A stretch of DNA of 64,000 bases, from NCBI RefSeq assembly GCF_003056345.1, contig NZ_PYWB01000008.1, forward strand, positions 62,001-126,000, in the 5' to 3' direction. Numbering within the stretch: position 1 is the stretch's first letter; every line of letters begins with the position of its first letter. Source of the DNA: Devosia submarina. Lineage in GTDB: Bacteria; Pseudomonadota; Alphaproteobacteria; Rhizobiales; Devosiaceae. The notes beneath the pieces are model-generated. The model worked only from the letters and a program-made list of their open reading frames with translations. It did not search any database and was not told where the DNA came from. Shown one piece after another: positions 55,366 through 64,000 of this stretch. Made by a program: the position numbers and the translations under genes.

Positions 55366-56517
55366 TTACTTCCAGGTGAACGCCCGGGTCACCGCATAGT
55401 TGAACACCGAGCTCATGATCGCCCCAGACAGGCCCGCGATCATCGTATGGTGGTCAAACTGGTAGATTGCGTTCGCAACCGAGATGTTGGCGATCCCGCC
55501 CAGCGCACAGATCGCAAAAAAGCTCAAAAGGCCTTTGACCAGGCCAAAGCCGCGCAGCTTGCGATCGGCATAGGTCAGATTGTTGTTGAGCACAAAATTC
55601 CAGGTCATCGCGATCAGGGTTGCGGCCACCTGGGAAAGAAGGAAGCCCTGCCCGAATGTGGAACTGAACAGGCCAAGCACTGCCAGATGAACAACCACGC
55701 CTGTGCCACCCACCAGCCCGAACAGCAAAAAGCTCGGCGGCAACATGCCATTGGTTAGCTTGGAAACCCAAAGACCCAGATACTGGATCACGATCAGCGG
55801 GTTCATTTTGCTGGTGCCCGCATGGCGTGGACGGAACGTATAGGGCACTTCGGCTATGGTGAGCGGCTTGCCCATGCGCTGCGATGTCACGATCAAATCG
55901 ATCAGGATCTTGAATCCGTCGCTTGCCAGCTTGGGCGCGGCCGCTAGTGCAGCCTCCCGGCGGATCAGGAAAAACCCGCTCATGGGATCGCTCACGGCTT
56001 GTCCTGCAATCATCCCGGCCATTCTCGTTGCAAACTGGCTGCCTGAGAGCCGCGTTTCGCTCAGCCCCTCGCCAGCCGATCCGCCTTCGATGAATCGCGA
56101 ACCCACAACCAGGTCCGCGCCGTCCATCGCCTTGCGCAACATCTCGGGCAGGATGGCCTCGTCATGCTGCAAATCAGCATCGATCACCGCCACATAGGCC
56201 GCTGCCGTCACAGCCATGCCCTCAACACAGGCCGATGCAAGGCCGCGCCGGCCAAAGCGCCGCAGGCAACGAATATTGCTGTAAACCAGCGACAGCTCGT
56301 GCACCACTTCGGCCGTACCGTCAGGGCTGTTATCGTCAACGACGATCATCTCCCAAGGCGTGCTCCCGAGCGCCACCGCAACTTTCTCATAGAGAAGCTC
56401 GATATTGTCCCGCTCATTGTAGCTAGGAACAATGACGGCCAGTTGCGGTGGCTGAAATTGAACGTCCGGAAGAACCGAGACGGGGGAAGATAAACGCTTC
56501 TCGTTAGCCGTCGACAT
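55366..56517 (-). CDS. GT2 glycosyltransferase fused to a GtrA-like membrane domain
   Basis: 383 residues. An N-terminal GT2 domain of the dolichol-phosphate-mannose-synthase type (VIVPSYNERDN, VVDDNSPDGT, DADLQHDEA) is fused to a C-terminal GtrA-like domain with four helices (about 245-375). Such proteins make or move polyprenyl-phosphate sugars. ATG at 56517; a TTG at 56544 would add nine residues. A PIG-V-like transferase gene is divergent. Confidence 0.85.
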   Translation of the reverse strand: MSTANEKRLSSPVSVLPDVQFQPPQLAVIVPSYNERDNIELLYEKVAVALGSTPWEMIVVDDNSPDGTAEVVHELSLVYSNIRCLRRFGRRGLASACVEGMAVTAAAYVAVIDADLQHDEAILPEMLRKAMDGADLVVGSRFIEGGSAGEGLSETRLSGSQFATRMAGMIAGQAVSDPMSGFFLIRREAALAAAPKLASDGFKILIDLIVTSQRMGKPLTIAEVPYTFRPRHAGTSKMNPLIVIQYLGLWVSKLTNGMLPPSFLLFGLVGGTGVVVHLAVLGLFSSTFGQGFLLSQVAATLIAMTWNFVLNNNLTYADRKLRGFGLVKGLLSFFAICALGGIANISVANAIYQFDHHTMIAGLSGAIMSSVFNYAVTRAFTWK

Positions 56518-56669
56518 CAGAAGGTACTTGGCTCCAGCGCTCAAGCGCTACATAGGGTGCAAGGAATAAAGCACCTTATTGCTTCTCATGTGCTTGCGAT
56601 GATGCAATACCAGCCCTGCGCCTGCCGCAATTCGTATAAACCCAGTTCTGTGTCAATCAGGCTGCCAGT

Positions 56670-57842
56670 GTGGCGGTGCGGAGACAATTCTTGGACGCGA
56701 CCCTTCTTCAGCAAAAGGATCGGCTGACATCCTTTGTCCTGCTGCTTCCACTTGGTTTTCTGCTGCTTGGCACAGCCATTCGCTTTCTGGCGTTTCGCTA
56801 TCAAGTCCCCGACGAGCCCTTCATTCGCTATTTCGATGAGCTCTGCCGGTGGGACTGCGACTGGTATGTGCTGATGGCGGAAGGCGGCTACCACCAATTC
56901 CCTACCCCCAATCGCAGCAACGCCGCTAATTGGGCGTTCTTTCCCCTCTATCCCATGCTGGTAGGCATCATCGCCAAGCTCATCCCCCTGCCCACTGTGG
57001 TCGTGGGGAGCCTGGTGTCCTTATGCGTCGCCTATGCCGCTACGGTCCTTGCCTGGCCTTTATTGGGTCGGGATCGCAAAGCTTATGCGCTCTATGCAAC
57101 CTTTATCCTGAGCGGGCCTGTTTCATTTTACTTCACCACATTTTTCACTGAAGTGATGTTCGTGCTGCTCACCACCATGGTGTTTCGAACACTGGGCAAC
57201 AAGGACTATCTCGCCGCTTCTGGCTTTGCTGCCCTTCTTTCGGCCACCCGCATTGTCGGTGTATTCGTCGCCATATCAATCGGCATGCAGGCACTGGTTG
57301 ATTACCGGCGAACTCACGGAACCTGGCGCGGTGTCGTTTGGGGTATTCTGAGCCAGCACAAGCTGGTGCTGGCCATCTTCGTCGCGCCCCTGGGACTTTT
57401 TGTTTACATGGCCTTTCTCAACTATTGGGTCGGCGATGGCCTCGCCTTTAGCCATGTCCAGCGCGCCTGGGGACGTCAGTTCGACAATCCCGCTATTTAC
57501 CTCTGGCGCGGCCTCACCAATTTCCCATCAGAAGGCTTTCGCCTCTCGCCCTCGCAAATCCTCGCCCTTTCTGCCTGCGCTGGCTTGGCGCTCACCGGTG
57601 TCCTGGCATGGCGCCGGCAATGGGCAGCCGCGATTCTTGCGCTGCTCGCCATCATTGTTCCACTTATGGCGGGCCTGGCCTCCATGCTCCGCTTCATGAC
57701 CGGCATGGCCCCACTCACCATTACCCTGATGACGCTGCTCGCCCGATACAATTGGCTCTTCATCCTCTCCATGCTCGTTATGCTGGTAGGTGCCTGGTTC
57801 ACGACGCTGGCTTGGCTGGGAGGCAACATTGCCCTTGTCTAG
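56670..57842 (+). CDS. PIG-V-like mannosyltransferase family membrane protein
   Basis: 390 residues, about nine membrane helices. RWDCDWYVLMAEGGY near residue 60 has the acidic residues of the lipid-linked sugar-dependent GT-C class, and PLYPMLVG and LLSATRIVGVFVA match PIG-V-like bacterial proteins. It would use a polyprenyl-phosphate sugar, plausibly from the divergent GT2. Starts at GTG 56670 (or 56676). Confidence 0.75.
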   Translation: MAVRRQFLDATLLQQKDRLTSFVLLLPLGFLLLGTAIRFLAFRYQVPDEPFIRYFDELCRWDCDWYVLMAEGGYHQFPTPNRSNAANWAFFPLYPMLVGIIAKLIPLPTVVVGSLVSLCVAYAATVLAWPLLGRDRKAYALYATFILSGPVSFYFTTFFTEVMFVLLTTMVFRTLGNKDYLAASGFAALLSATRIVGVFVAISIGMQALVDYRRTHGTWRGVVWGILSQHKLVLAIFVAPLGLFVYMAFLNYWVGDGLAFSHVQRAWGRQFDNPAIYLWRGLTNFPSEGFRLSPSQILALSACAGLALTGVLAWRRQWAAAILALLAIIVPLMAGLASMLRFMTGMAPLTITLMTLLARYNWLFILSMLVMLVGAWFTTLAWLGGNIALV

Positions 57843-58431
57843 TCGATCCAAGGTAGTGGCTATCTATGCCCTGGCCGCGCTGCTTGCCGCAGCCGAACTC
57901 GTTGTCTTTTGGCAGGCGCTCCACCCCAACGTGTCAGACAATTATCGCGCCTACTACATTACTCGCAGCACCACCTGCCTGCCTCAGCCGGTCACCGCAG
58001 ACTACGCCCTCGGCGAAACCGTGGATTTCACCTCCGCTGGCGACAGGGACGCTGCCCGCGAGCTTTTGCCATGCGGCTGGGAAAGCCCCAATGATGATGG
58101 CCGGCAATCCTTGGGGGAAACTTCGCGCATGCGCTTCGCCGTCGGGCCGCAACAGGATCTCGAGCTCGAGCTAGTCCTCAAGGGCATCAACCTCAACGAC
58201 GCAGGCAATCGAGACATCAGGCTCTTTGCCGGAGAGGAGCCGATCGGCCAAGCCCTGTTGGGTCCTGAAGCTACCGAGACCTTCCGCTTCAGCGTTCCCG
58301 CGAGCGCCATCAAGGATGGCTATCTCGATCTGCGGCTCGATTTCCCCAATGCCATCGAAACCTCGCCCGGCATCCACAACACCTATTGGCGATCGGTCAA
58401 GCTGATCTCGGCGCGGCTATCACCCGCCTAA
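57829..58431 (+). CDS. Membrane-anchored protein of unknown function
   Basis: 200 residues. One N-terminal membrane helix (about 8-30), then a beta-rich extracytoplasmic domain with a possible disulfide (Cys residues in TTCLPQ and LPCGWE). No family recognised. The TTG start at 57829 overlaps the end of the PIG-V-like gene and has GGGAGG 5 bases upstream, so the two are co-translated and probably work together. Confidence 0.65.
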   Translation: MPLSSRSKVVAIYALAALLAAAELVVFWQALHPNVSDNYRAYYITRSTTCLPQPVTADYALGETVDFTSAGDRDAARELLPCGWESPNDDGRQSLGETSRMRFAVGPQQDLELELVLKGINLNDAGNRDIRLFAGEEPIGQALLGPEATETFRFSVPASAIKDGYLDLRLDFPNAIETSPGIHNTYWRSVKLISARLSPA

Positions 58432-59255
58432 ACGGGCTCGCTGGCCTTGTCGCGGGTGCGCCATTGCCCTTCTTGCCACTCGCGCACCGTAACGGTGATC
58501 CGCTCGGGATTGATGTCGATGAGATTGTAGGCGTTTGCCTCGCCACGTAAGCGCGTCGAGATTGCCGATGAGGCCTGCGCCACAAGGATCGGTGCGACCA
58601 CCGATTTACTCACCCCAATAGGCTGGCCTTCGCGCGCCGCATCAAGGCTCTCATGCTTGCGCACATAGCTAAGGTGGAAATGCCCGGAGAGCACAAGGCG
58701 CACGCCCAATTGCGCAAAGGTCGCCAGCGCCTCGTCAGCCCGCTTCACACGCTTGGTCTTTTGCATCATCGGCTGGGTTGGAAACAGCAAGGGGTGATGT
58801 GCAACGATGACGCGCACCGCGTCTGGTGAGGCCCGGGCGAAGCGTTCGTCCAAATCCTCAAGCTGCCCGCGGGAGATCGTGCCATGGCCCCAATTCCATT
58901 CCAGCCGGGCCCGGCGAGACGTGCGCATGCCCACCAGCACAACGCCATCCATCTCCAGATAAGGCTCGAGATCCCTCGCGATATACTTCCGATAGAGCCC
59001 ATAAGGATTAAGGAACCGCCGGAAGATGTTGATCGCCGGCACGTCGTGATTGCCCGGAACGGCAAAAACAGGCGCGGTCAGCATATCGAGAAAGGCACGT
59101 GCTTGCTGGAATTCTTCTTCCGTACCGACCTGGGTGAAATCACCACTGGCAACAATAAGGTCAGGGTTCAGCGAATTGATATCGGCGGCAAAGCCCTCGG
59201 CCAAGATCGGGTCATGATGGCCAAAGTGCAAATCAGAAATATGCACGATCTTCAC
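58428..59255 (-). CDS. Calcineurin-like metallophosphoesterase
   Basis: 275 residues. Metal motifs DLHFGHHD at 8-15, GDFT near 38, GNHD near 68, HHPLLF near 157 and GHFHLSY near 195 are intact. Resembles class III phosphodiesterase-type (CpdA-like) enzymes. Converges with the unknown membrane protein (4-base stop overlap) and its start overlaps the kinase gene by 4 bases. Substrate unknown. Confidence 0.85.
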   Translation of the reverse strand: MKIVHISDLHFGHHDPILAEGFAADINSLNPDLIVASGDFTQVGTEEEFQQARAFLDMLTAPVFAVPGNHDVPAINIFRRFLNPYGLYRKYIARDLEPYLEMDGVVLVGMRTSRRARLEWNWGHGTISRGQLEDLDERFARASPDAVRVIVAHHPLLFPTQPMMQKTKRVKRADEALATFAQLGVRLVLSGHFHLSYVRKHESLDAAREGQPIGVSKSVVAPILVAQASSAISTRLRGEANAYNLIDINPERITVTVREWQEGQWRTRDKASEPV

Positions 59256-60187
59256 GCTACCTGCTCTCCTTCCAGAACTTCTGCGCCCTCCGGTGGCACC
59301 AGCACGTTCAGCGCCAACGGTCGGATCTTGAACTCTAGCGGCGTCTGCAAGCTCATCACCTCGCCATCGAACATGACGTTCATCAGCGATTTGTGCGCAT
59401 TAATGGTCACGGACTTGACCGTCTCCATGGTGAGCGCCTCGTCGCTTTGCCAATTGCCAAACAGCATGCCGGTGGTCAGTCGAAAGAAATCACGGACTGT
59501 AAAATGCTTGAGCACATAAAGCGTCAGGGTACCACGATCGAGGCTTTGCCGGGAAAAGAACTGCCCCAGCCCCTCGTCATAGGCGTTGCTGGCAACCGCC
59601 AGAGCCTGCACGCGCTCGACCCGACGAGTGCCGGTATCGGTCTCGATTGCCACGGCCATGCGCTTGGCTCTTGAAATGCGCCGGAACATATAGCGCATGA
59701 ATCCAATCTTGGCCGAGACATCATAGCGCCCACGAATTTTTTCGCGTCCAGCGGCAAGGCTGGGGATCAGCCCAACCACCACCTTATGGAGAAAAATGCG
59801 GCCATTGACCTCGCCCACATCGATGCGCCGGGCTTCTCCGGTTTGCAGAGCCGCAACTGCATCCGTTAGATCCAGCGGCACATGGAGGTCCTTGGCCAAG
59901 GCATTGACCGTTCCCAAGGGCAGGATCGCAAGCTTGCGATCGGTGCCGACAAGGGCGGACGCAAGGGCAGTGATGGTGCCATCGCCGCCTGCAGCCACAA
60001 TGGTTTCAGCGCCACTCGCCAGCGCCCGCTCCGTGCGCGCCGCCATGCCTGCTTCGGTATCGGCATCAACAATGGCACTCATGCCATGGGCGGCAAATAT
60101 CTGCTCCAGCGCCTCGGGCGTGATGCCGGTTGCATTTGCGGTTCCCGCATTGGCATTTAAGATCACATAATATGGCGCTTGCGTCAT
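59252..60187 (-). CDS. Diacylglycerol kinase-family lipid kinase
   Basis: 311 residues of the DagK/YegS type. N-terminal [11 protein letters not shown] loop [10 protein letters not shown] near 62-71, and [13 protein letters not shown] near 90 are signatures. It phosphorylates diacylglycerol or a similar lipid. Starts [10 protein letters not shown] at 60187; upstream in-frame codons to 60367 look like non-coding sequence. Adjacent to a PAP2 phosphatase gene, which could do the opposite reaction. Confidence 0.88.
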   Translation of the reverse strand: MTQAPYYVILNANAGTANATGITPEALEQIFAAHGMSAIVDADTEAGMAARTERALASGAETIVAAGGDGTITALASALVGTDRKLAILPLGTVNALAKDLHVPLDLTDAVAALQTGEARRIDVGEVNGRIFLHKVVVGLIPSLAAGREKIRGRYDVSAKIGFMRYMFRRISRAKRMAVAIETDTGTRRVERVQALAVASNAYDEGLGQFFSRQSLDRGTLTLYVLKHFTVRDFFRLTTGMLFGNWQSDEALTMETVKSVTINAHKSLMNVMFDGEVMSLQTPLEFKIRPLALNVLVPPEGAEVLEGEQVA

Positions 60188-60264
60188 GCTCGTCGCATCC
60201 TGATGACTACCCCCTGGGAGAGGGAACGTGCGCTGAGGTGAGACGTTGCGTTCCAAGCAAGAGA

Positions 60265-61008
60265 ATGACTTCGATGTTTGATCGCCTTCTGGCCAATAAG
60301 CACTACCAGCGCGTCCAGCACTTCGTCTCAGCCGAGATCTGGCTCCTCGCCGCCATTGCAGCAGCAAGCGGTCTTCTGCTGGCCTTTTTGAGCCTTGCAG
60401 ATGAAGTGGTCGAAGGCGAAACCGAGGCCTTCGACAATTCCATCCTGATGCTGTTTCGCGATCCCAACAATGTTGATCAGGTGGTCGGGCCTGATTGGGT
60501 GCACGAAATGGTCCGCGACATCACGGCATTGGGCAGCTTTTCTCTGCTTGGCCTCGCCGTGGTTGGCGTCTGCGCCTATCTGGTGATGGTGCGCCTGAAA
60601 TCGGCAGCTTTACTGCTCATCGTGTCCGTGATTGGCGGAACGCTTCTGAGCACCTTCCTCAAGATGGGGTATAACCGCCCCCGACCGGACCTTACGGCCA
60701 TGTCCCAGCAATTCACCGCCAGCTTCCCCAGCGGCCACGCCATGCTGTCGGCCGTGACGTTCCTGACGATCGGCGCGGTGCTGGCGCGGCTGGCGCCCTA
60801 CCGCAACCTCAAGATCTTTGCCATTGCGGGCGCCGTGTTCCTGACCCTGATAGTGGGCTTTAGCCGCCTTTACATGGGCGTGCATTACCCCAGCGATATC
60901 TTAGCGGGCTGGTGCTTGGGCGCTGCCTGGGCCATGCTGTGCAGCGCCATTGCCTTCAAGCTGCAGCGTACAGGCGCCGTTGAGACGCCGGCGCAGCAGC
61001 CCGACTAG
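60265..61008 (+). CDS. PAP2-family phosphatase
   Basis: 247 residues, about six membrane helices. The three phosphatase motifs KMGYNRPRP, PSGHAMLSA and SRLYMGVHYPSD are intact. It dephosphorylates lipid phosphates or undecaprenyl pyrophosphate. Start ATG at 60265 (or 60274). Divergent from the lipid kinase gene; converges with gapR. Confidence 0.88.
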   Translation: MTSMFDRLLANKHYQRVQHFVSAEIWLLAAIAAASGLLLAFLSLADEVVEGETEAFDNSILMLFRDPNNVDQVVGPDWVHEMVRDITALGSFSLLGLAVVGVCAYLVMVRLKSAALLLIVSVIGGTLLSTFLKMGYNRPRPDLTAMSQQFTASFPSGHAMLSAVTFLTIGAVLARLAPYRNLKIFAIAGAVFLTLIVGFSRLYMGVHYPSDILAGWCLGAAWAMLCSAIAFKLQRTGAVETPAQQPD

Positions 61009-61013
61009 CGTCC

Positions 61014-61265
61014 TTAGGACATGCCGATCGCTTGCATATAAAGGTCCAGGATCGCCTCCTGCTCGGCACGCTCGTTGGCGTCCTGCTTGCGAATACGCAC
61101 GATCTGCCGCAACACCTTGGTGTCGTACCCGCGACCCTTCGCTTCAGCAAAAATTTCCTTGATATCTGCGGAAATCGCCGCCTTTTCTTCTTCCATGCGC
61201 TCGATGCGTTCAATGAACTGCCGCAGCTCGTCCGCAGCGACGTTGTCACCAGTAATCTCAGCCAT
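61014..61265 (-). CDS. gapR: GapR (DUF2312) nucleoid-associated protein
   Basis: 83 residues: [40 protein letters not shown] and [14 protein letters not shown]. This is the DUF2312/GapR family, which binds overtwisted AT-rich DNA ahead of replication and supports the alphaproteobacterial cell cycle. Usual length. AGGCGGAGAAG precedes the ATG. Confidence 0.95.
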   Translation of the reverse strand: MAEITGDNVAADELRQFIERIERMEEEKAAISADIKEIFAEAKGRGYDTKVLRQIVRIRKQDANERAEQEAILDLYMQAIGMS

Positions 61266-61545
61266 AAGCTTCTCCGCCTGTGAGCTGATGCATGCTCACG
61301 GCACTGCATAAGCTCAGCAATGGTTTATAATCGGTGTGGAACGCAGCCCCGGCATATAGGGGGGACCGCTCAGCGATCCGTCTCGTTCTTGATCAAGCGC
61401 TGCTTGAACAGCACTCACGCCCTCGGTTCAACCCCTTTGTGGGCCTATACACACGCACATGGGCCGGTGCGGCGCCAATTCCCTCGAATCGCCCCTTTTC
61501 CCATTGACCTATGCGTCACCATCGGTTCAAACAGGGCACGTTTTC

Positions 61546-62118
61546 TTGACCTTTTTTGGCACAGTTTTGCTTCCATCCCGGCTCGGCCTCCTCCTGATCG
61601 GCGCAATCGGCGCAAGCCTGGCGTTTTCTGCCACCCCGGCGAAAGCGGATCTGCGCGTCTGCAACGAGACGGCGAACATGGTTTCTGTTTCGATGGGCTA
61701 TCGCGCCGAGCGGGGCTGGATGAGCGAAGGCTGGTGGCAGGCTCCTCCGGGCGACTGCCGTGTCCTTTACCAGGGCGATCTGCAGCGTCGTTTTTATTAC
61801 ATCTACGCAGTGGATGATATCAGCGGCGGAGCCTGGGAAGGTTCGGTTTTCATGTGCACGCGCGATGAAACCTTCACCATATTCGGGGTTGAGGATTGCC
61901 TCGCGCGCGGCTATGAGCGCACCGGTTTCTTTGAAATTGATACCCAGAACCGTACCGACTGGACTTTGCAGCTGACCGAGGACAATGCCGGCGCTGCCAT
62001 CGTCGGCCCGGAAGCTGGCGAAGATCTTGAAGATCCCACATTCCTTGTCGACCCCGACGAAGCATCACCCGATGCGCCGCAGGACGACATAACGACCGAT
62101 GGAACGGACACGCAATGA
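61546..62118 (+). CDS. DUF1036 secreted protein
   Basis: About 190 residues. A signal peptide (LLLIGAIGASLAFSATPAKA) leads to the DUF1036 domain (DLRVCNETANMVSVSMGYR, GWMSEGWWQAPPGDCRVL, FMCTRDETFTIFG) and an acidic Asp/Glu tail. Role unknown. No ATG fits the signal peptide: TTG at 61546 is used, TTG at 61567 or ATG at 61459 are alternatives. Overlaps pyk by 4 bases, as in related genomes. Confidence 0.82.
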   Translation: MTFFGTVLLPSRLGLLLIGAIGASLAFSATPAKADLRVCNETANMVSVSMGYRAERGWMSEGWWQAPPGDCRVLYQGDLQRRFYYIYAVDDISGGAWEGSVFMCTRDETFTIFGVEDCLARGYERTGFFEIDTQNRTDWTLQLTEDNAGAAIVGPEAGEDLEDPTFLVDPDEASPDAPQDDITTDGTDTQ

Positions 62119-63554
62119 GACGCTTGAGACGCGCTAAGATCCTCGCGACTTTGGGGCCAGCCAGCCACGAAGAAGAAATGATCGAGGAGCTGGCCAAGGC
62201 TGGTGCTGATGTGTTCCGCATCAACATGAGCCATGCGAGCCACGAGCTTCTGCACCAGACCGTTGCGCGGATCCGGGCCGTTGAAAAGCGCCTCAACCAC
62301 CCCTTGGGCATCCTGGTCGACCTTCAGGGTCCCAAGCTGCGCGTCTGGAAGTTCGCTGGTGGCTCGGTCAACCTCGTTGCGGGCCAGAAATTCACGCTCG
62401 ACAGCCAAAAGGACGACAACGGCAATACCGAGCGCGTTTATCTGCCCCACCCCGAAATCATCGAAAGCGTCTCAGTCGGCGATCGCCTCCTGCTCGACGA
62501 CGGCAAGCTTGCGCTCAAGGCTACCAAAGTCGGCAATGGCGCGATCGAAACCGAAGTGATCTATGGCGGCAAGCTAAGCGACAAGAAGGGCGTTTCTCTG
62601 CCCGACACGCTCCTGCCCACCGGCGCCCTCACCGAAAAAGACCATGCGGACCTGCTCGAAGGTCTCAAGGCCGAAGCTGACTGGATCGCCCTCTCCTTTG
62701 TGCAGCGCCCCGAAGACATCATCGATGTCCGCAAGATCGTGCAGGGCCGCGCTGGCGTCATGGCTAAAATCGAAAAGCCCCAGGCCATCGAGCGGCTTGA
62801 GGAAATCGTCAAGCTCTCCGACGCCATCATGGTGGCGCGCGGTGATCTGGGCGTTGAACTGCCGCTTGAAACCGTTCCTGGGCTGCAGAAGCGCATGATC
62901 CGTATGTGCCGCCGCTACGGCAAGCCGGTAGTGGTCGCGACGCAGATGCTGGAATCCATGATCACGGCGCCGGTCCCGACCCGCGCTGAGGTTTCCGACG
63001 TGTCCATCGCCGTCTTTGAAGGCGCTGACGCTATCATGCTTTCGGCTGAATCGGCTTCCGGCCAGTACCCGATTGAAGCGGTTTCCACCATGAACAAGGT
63101 GGCCGTGGCGGTTGAAGGCGATGCCAATTACCGCAACATCATCCGCGCCGCCCAGACCGAACCCGAAGCAACGGCCGCCGACGCCATCTCGGCCGCTACC
63201 CGCCAAGTCGCTGAAACGCTCGACCTTGCCGCTATCGTCACCTATACGGCGTCTGGCTCTACGGGCATCCGCGCCGCGCGTGAACGGCCAAGCAAGCCCA
63301 TCATTGTTCTTTCGCCCAATATGCGCACCATTCGTCGCATGTCGGTCGTCTGGGGCGTTCATTGCGTCCAGACCGAAGACGCCGTGTCGCTGGAAGACAT
63401 GGTCGATCGCGCCTGCGTCATCGCCTATCAGGAAGGCTTCGCCCGGCCTGGTGACCGCGTCGCCATCACCGCCGGCATTCCCCTGGGCACCCCTGGCGCT
63501 ACCAACATGCTGCGCATCGCGTTCGTTCGGCAGGACGGCGCCGGATCCAGCTAA
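62115..63554 (+). CDS. pyk: Pyruvate kinase
   Basis: 479 residues. RAKILATLGPASHEEEMIEEL start, MAKIEKPQAIERLEEI with the catalytic Lys, MVARGDLGVELP and ATQMLESMI are the usual motifs; C-terminal allosteric domain complete. It makes ATP from phosphoenolpyruvate. ATG overlaps the DUF1036 stop. Confidence 0.97.
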   Translation: MRRLRRAKILATLGPASHEEEMIEELAKAGADVFRINMSHASHELLHQTVARIRAVEKRLNHPLGILVDLQGPKLRVWKFAGGSVNLVAGQKFTLDSQKDDNGNTERVYLPHPEIIESVSVGDRLLLDDGKLALKATKVGNGAIETEVIYGGKLSDKKGVSLPDTLLPTGALTEKDHADLLEGLKAEADWIALSFVQRPEDIIDVRKIVQGRAGVMAKIEKPQAIERLEEIVKLSDAIMVARGDLGVELPLETVPGLQKRMIRMCRRYGKPVVVATQMLESMITAPVPTRAEVSDVSIAVFEGADAIMLSAESASGQYPIEAVSTMNKVAVAVEGDANYRNIIRAAQTEPEATAADAISAATRQVAETLDLAAIVTYTASGSTGIRAARERPSKPIIVLSPNMRTIRRMSVVWGVHCVQTEDAVSLEDMVDRACVIAYQEGFARPGDRVAITAGIPLGTPGATNMLRIAFVRQDGAGSS

Positions 63555-63576
63555 GCCGCTCAACAGCGAAACAAAC

Positions 63577-63602
63577 AAAGGCCCGCCAAGTGCGGGCCTT
63601 TT
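63577..63602 (+). terminator. Intrinsic terminator after pyk
   Basis: Perfect 10-bp stem AAAGGCCCGC/GCGGGCCTTT with loop CAAGT and trailing T, 22 bases after the stop. Confidence 0.93.
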
Positions 63603-63646
63603 CTATGGTGCATGAGAACAGCGCCGCACTGGGCAACGCCATTTGA

Positions 63647-64000
63647 TCAGCCGATGTAGATTTCGAGGTCGATCACGGGCCGTTCACCCTTCCGGATGCG
63701 AGTGGCGCTGCCATGGAGCTTGGCAAGACCGCTGTCCAACAAGGGAGCAACGAGCTTCCCGGTCGTGCCCGGGAGATAGCCAAGATGACGTTCTCCGGCG
63801 AGAACTGCCACAGCATGGGCTGGTTCGAACCGACGTTGCGGGTCTCGACGGAGCGTCAGGGGTGTACCAGGCATGAGATCTGCCATCGCGTTCGCGTCGA
63901 TCGAGGTCACGTAGCTGTCCATCAACTTGCGCGAACTGCCTCCTGCGGGAGACGAATTTGCCGCAGCAGACAAGGGCACTGTTGCCAGAGCCCCTACCCC
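63647..64000 (-). CDS. HIRAN-domain protein with export signal (5' end outside window)
   Basis: At least 117 residues; the frame is open through base 64000. The visible start GVGALATVPLSAAANS is hydrophobic and small-residue-rich like the end of a signal peptide. Then LTLRRDPQRRFEPAHAVAVL and LGYLPGTTGKLVAPLLDSG match the HIRAN domain, known to bind 3' DNA ends in helicase partners. A separate exported HIRAN protein would have another role. An internal ATG at 63979 is not the likely start. Confidence 0.65.
   Translation of the reverse strand, partial: GVGALATVPLSAAANSSPAGGSSRKLMDSYVTSIDANAMADLMPGTPLTLRRDPQRRFEPAHAVAVLAGERHLGYLPGTTGKLVAPLLDSGLAKLHGSATRIRKGERPVIDLEIYIG

Noticed and set aside
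1-64000. tRNA genes, rRNA genes, CRISPR arrays, insertion sequences, prophage or integrase
   Set aside because: None seen on reading. Absence is by eye only; a tRNA or covariance scan was not possible.

Overview
The window reads as a chromosome segment of an alphaproteobacterium of the order Hyphomicrobiales (Rhizobiales), most like Devosia and its relatives. This rests on gene content and order: ruvCAB-ybgC-tolQRAB, a 6S RNA beside the 5-formyl-THF cyclo-ligase gene, tkt-gap-pgk, DUF1465/DUF1192/DUF1013, pntAA-AB-B behind an aa3-oxidase subunit IV gene, and GapR. It also rests on GC content near 60% by eye and several TTG or GTG starts. The species is inferred. I saw no tRNA, rRNA operon, CRISPR array, IS element or prophage. 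Nearly all of it is core chromosome.

Layout. 1-6360 (minus strand): ruvCAB, a phosphoesterase, ybgC and tolQRAB; the first five genes overlap by 4 bases each. 6361-13771: a diguanylate cyclase, yebC, a Na+/amino-acid symporter, ymdB-like phosphodiesterase, cyclo-ligase, 6S RNA, a parDE toxin-antitoxin pair, a lytic transglycosylase and zapA. 13850-24250: central carbon genes (tkt, gap, pgk, class I aldolase) with a ThiE-like gene, a Sel1 protein, EF-P and an inositol-phosphatase-like gene. 24453-26468: an uncharacterised MotA/ExbB plus OmpA ion-driven motor pair. 26619-33034: an ABC exporter, rpmE, cell-cycle genes (DUF1465/RcdA family, DUF1192, DUF1013/TrcR family) and a TauE permease. 33095-39620: DUF465 proteins, purEK, rpsU, hydrolases, a DsbA-like protein, a TspO-like protein and slyX. 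39629-46750: transhydrogenase, oxidase subunit IV, oligoendopeptidase F and a TacA-like sigma-54 regulator. 46793-55110: beta-glucosidase, J-domain protein, L,D-transpeptidase, DUF882 hydrolase and dxs. 55366-61265: a lipid/glycan group (GT2-GtrA, PIG-V-like transferase, DAG kinase, PAP2) and gapR. 61546-64000: DUF1036, pyk and a partial HIRAN protein.

The most interesting layer is regulatory. Exactly three TTAA-N7-TTAA sequences, the full CtrA-box consensus, were found by eye. All are intergenic, while only about 0.16 would be expected by chance. They precede the TacA-like regulator, the DUF882 envelope gene, and a candidate small RNA in the gap between DUF1192 and DUF1465. That candidate RNA has a hairpin with a UCUCC loop, a CCUCCC stretch and a strong intrinsic terminator. 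Together with homologues of RcdA, TrcR, GapR, TacA, ZapA and Tol, the window links cell-cycle control to envelope growth.

Other points are a dispersed two-armed palindromic repeat in five intergenic gaps, a LacI-type operator before the beta-glucosidase, a CU-rich tract facing the gap ribosome-binding site, and an unusual 135-residue tail on PntAA. All family names are from memory and reading of motifs; no database search was run.
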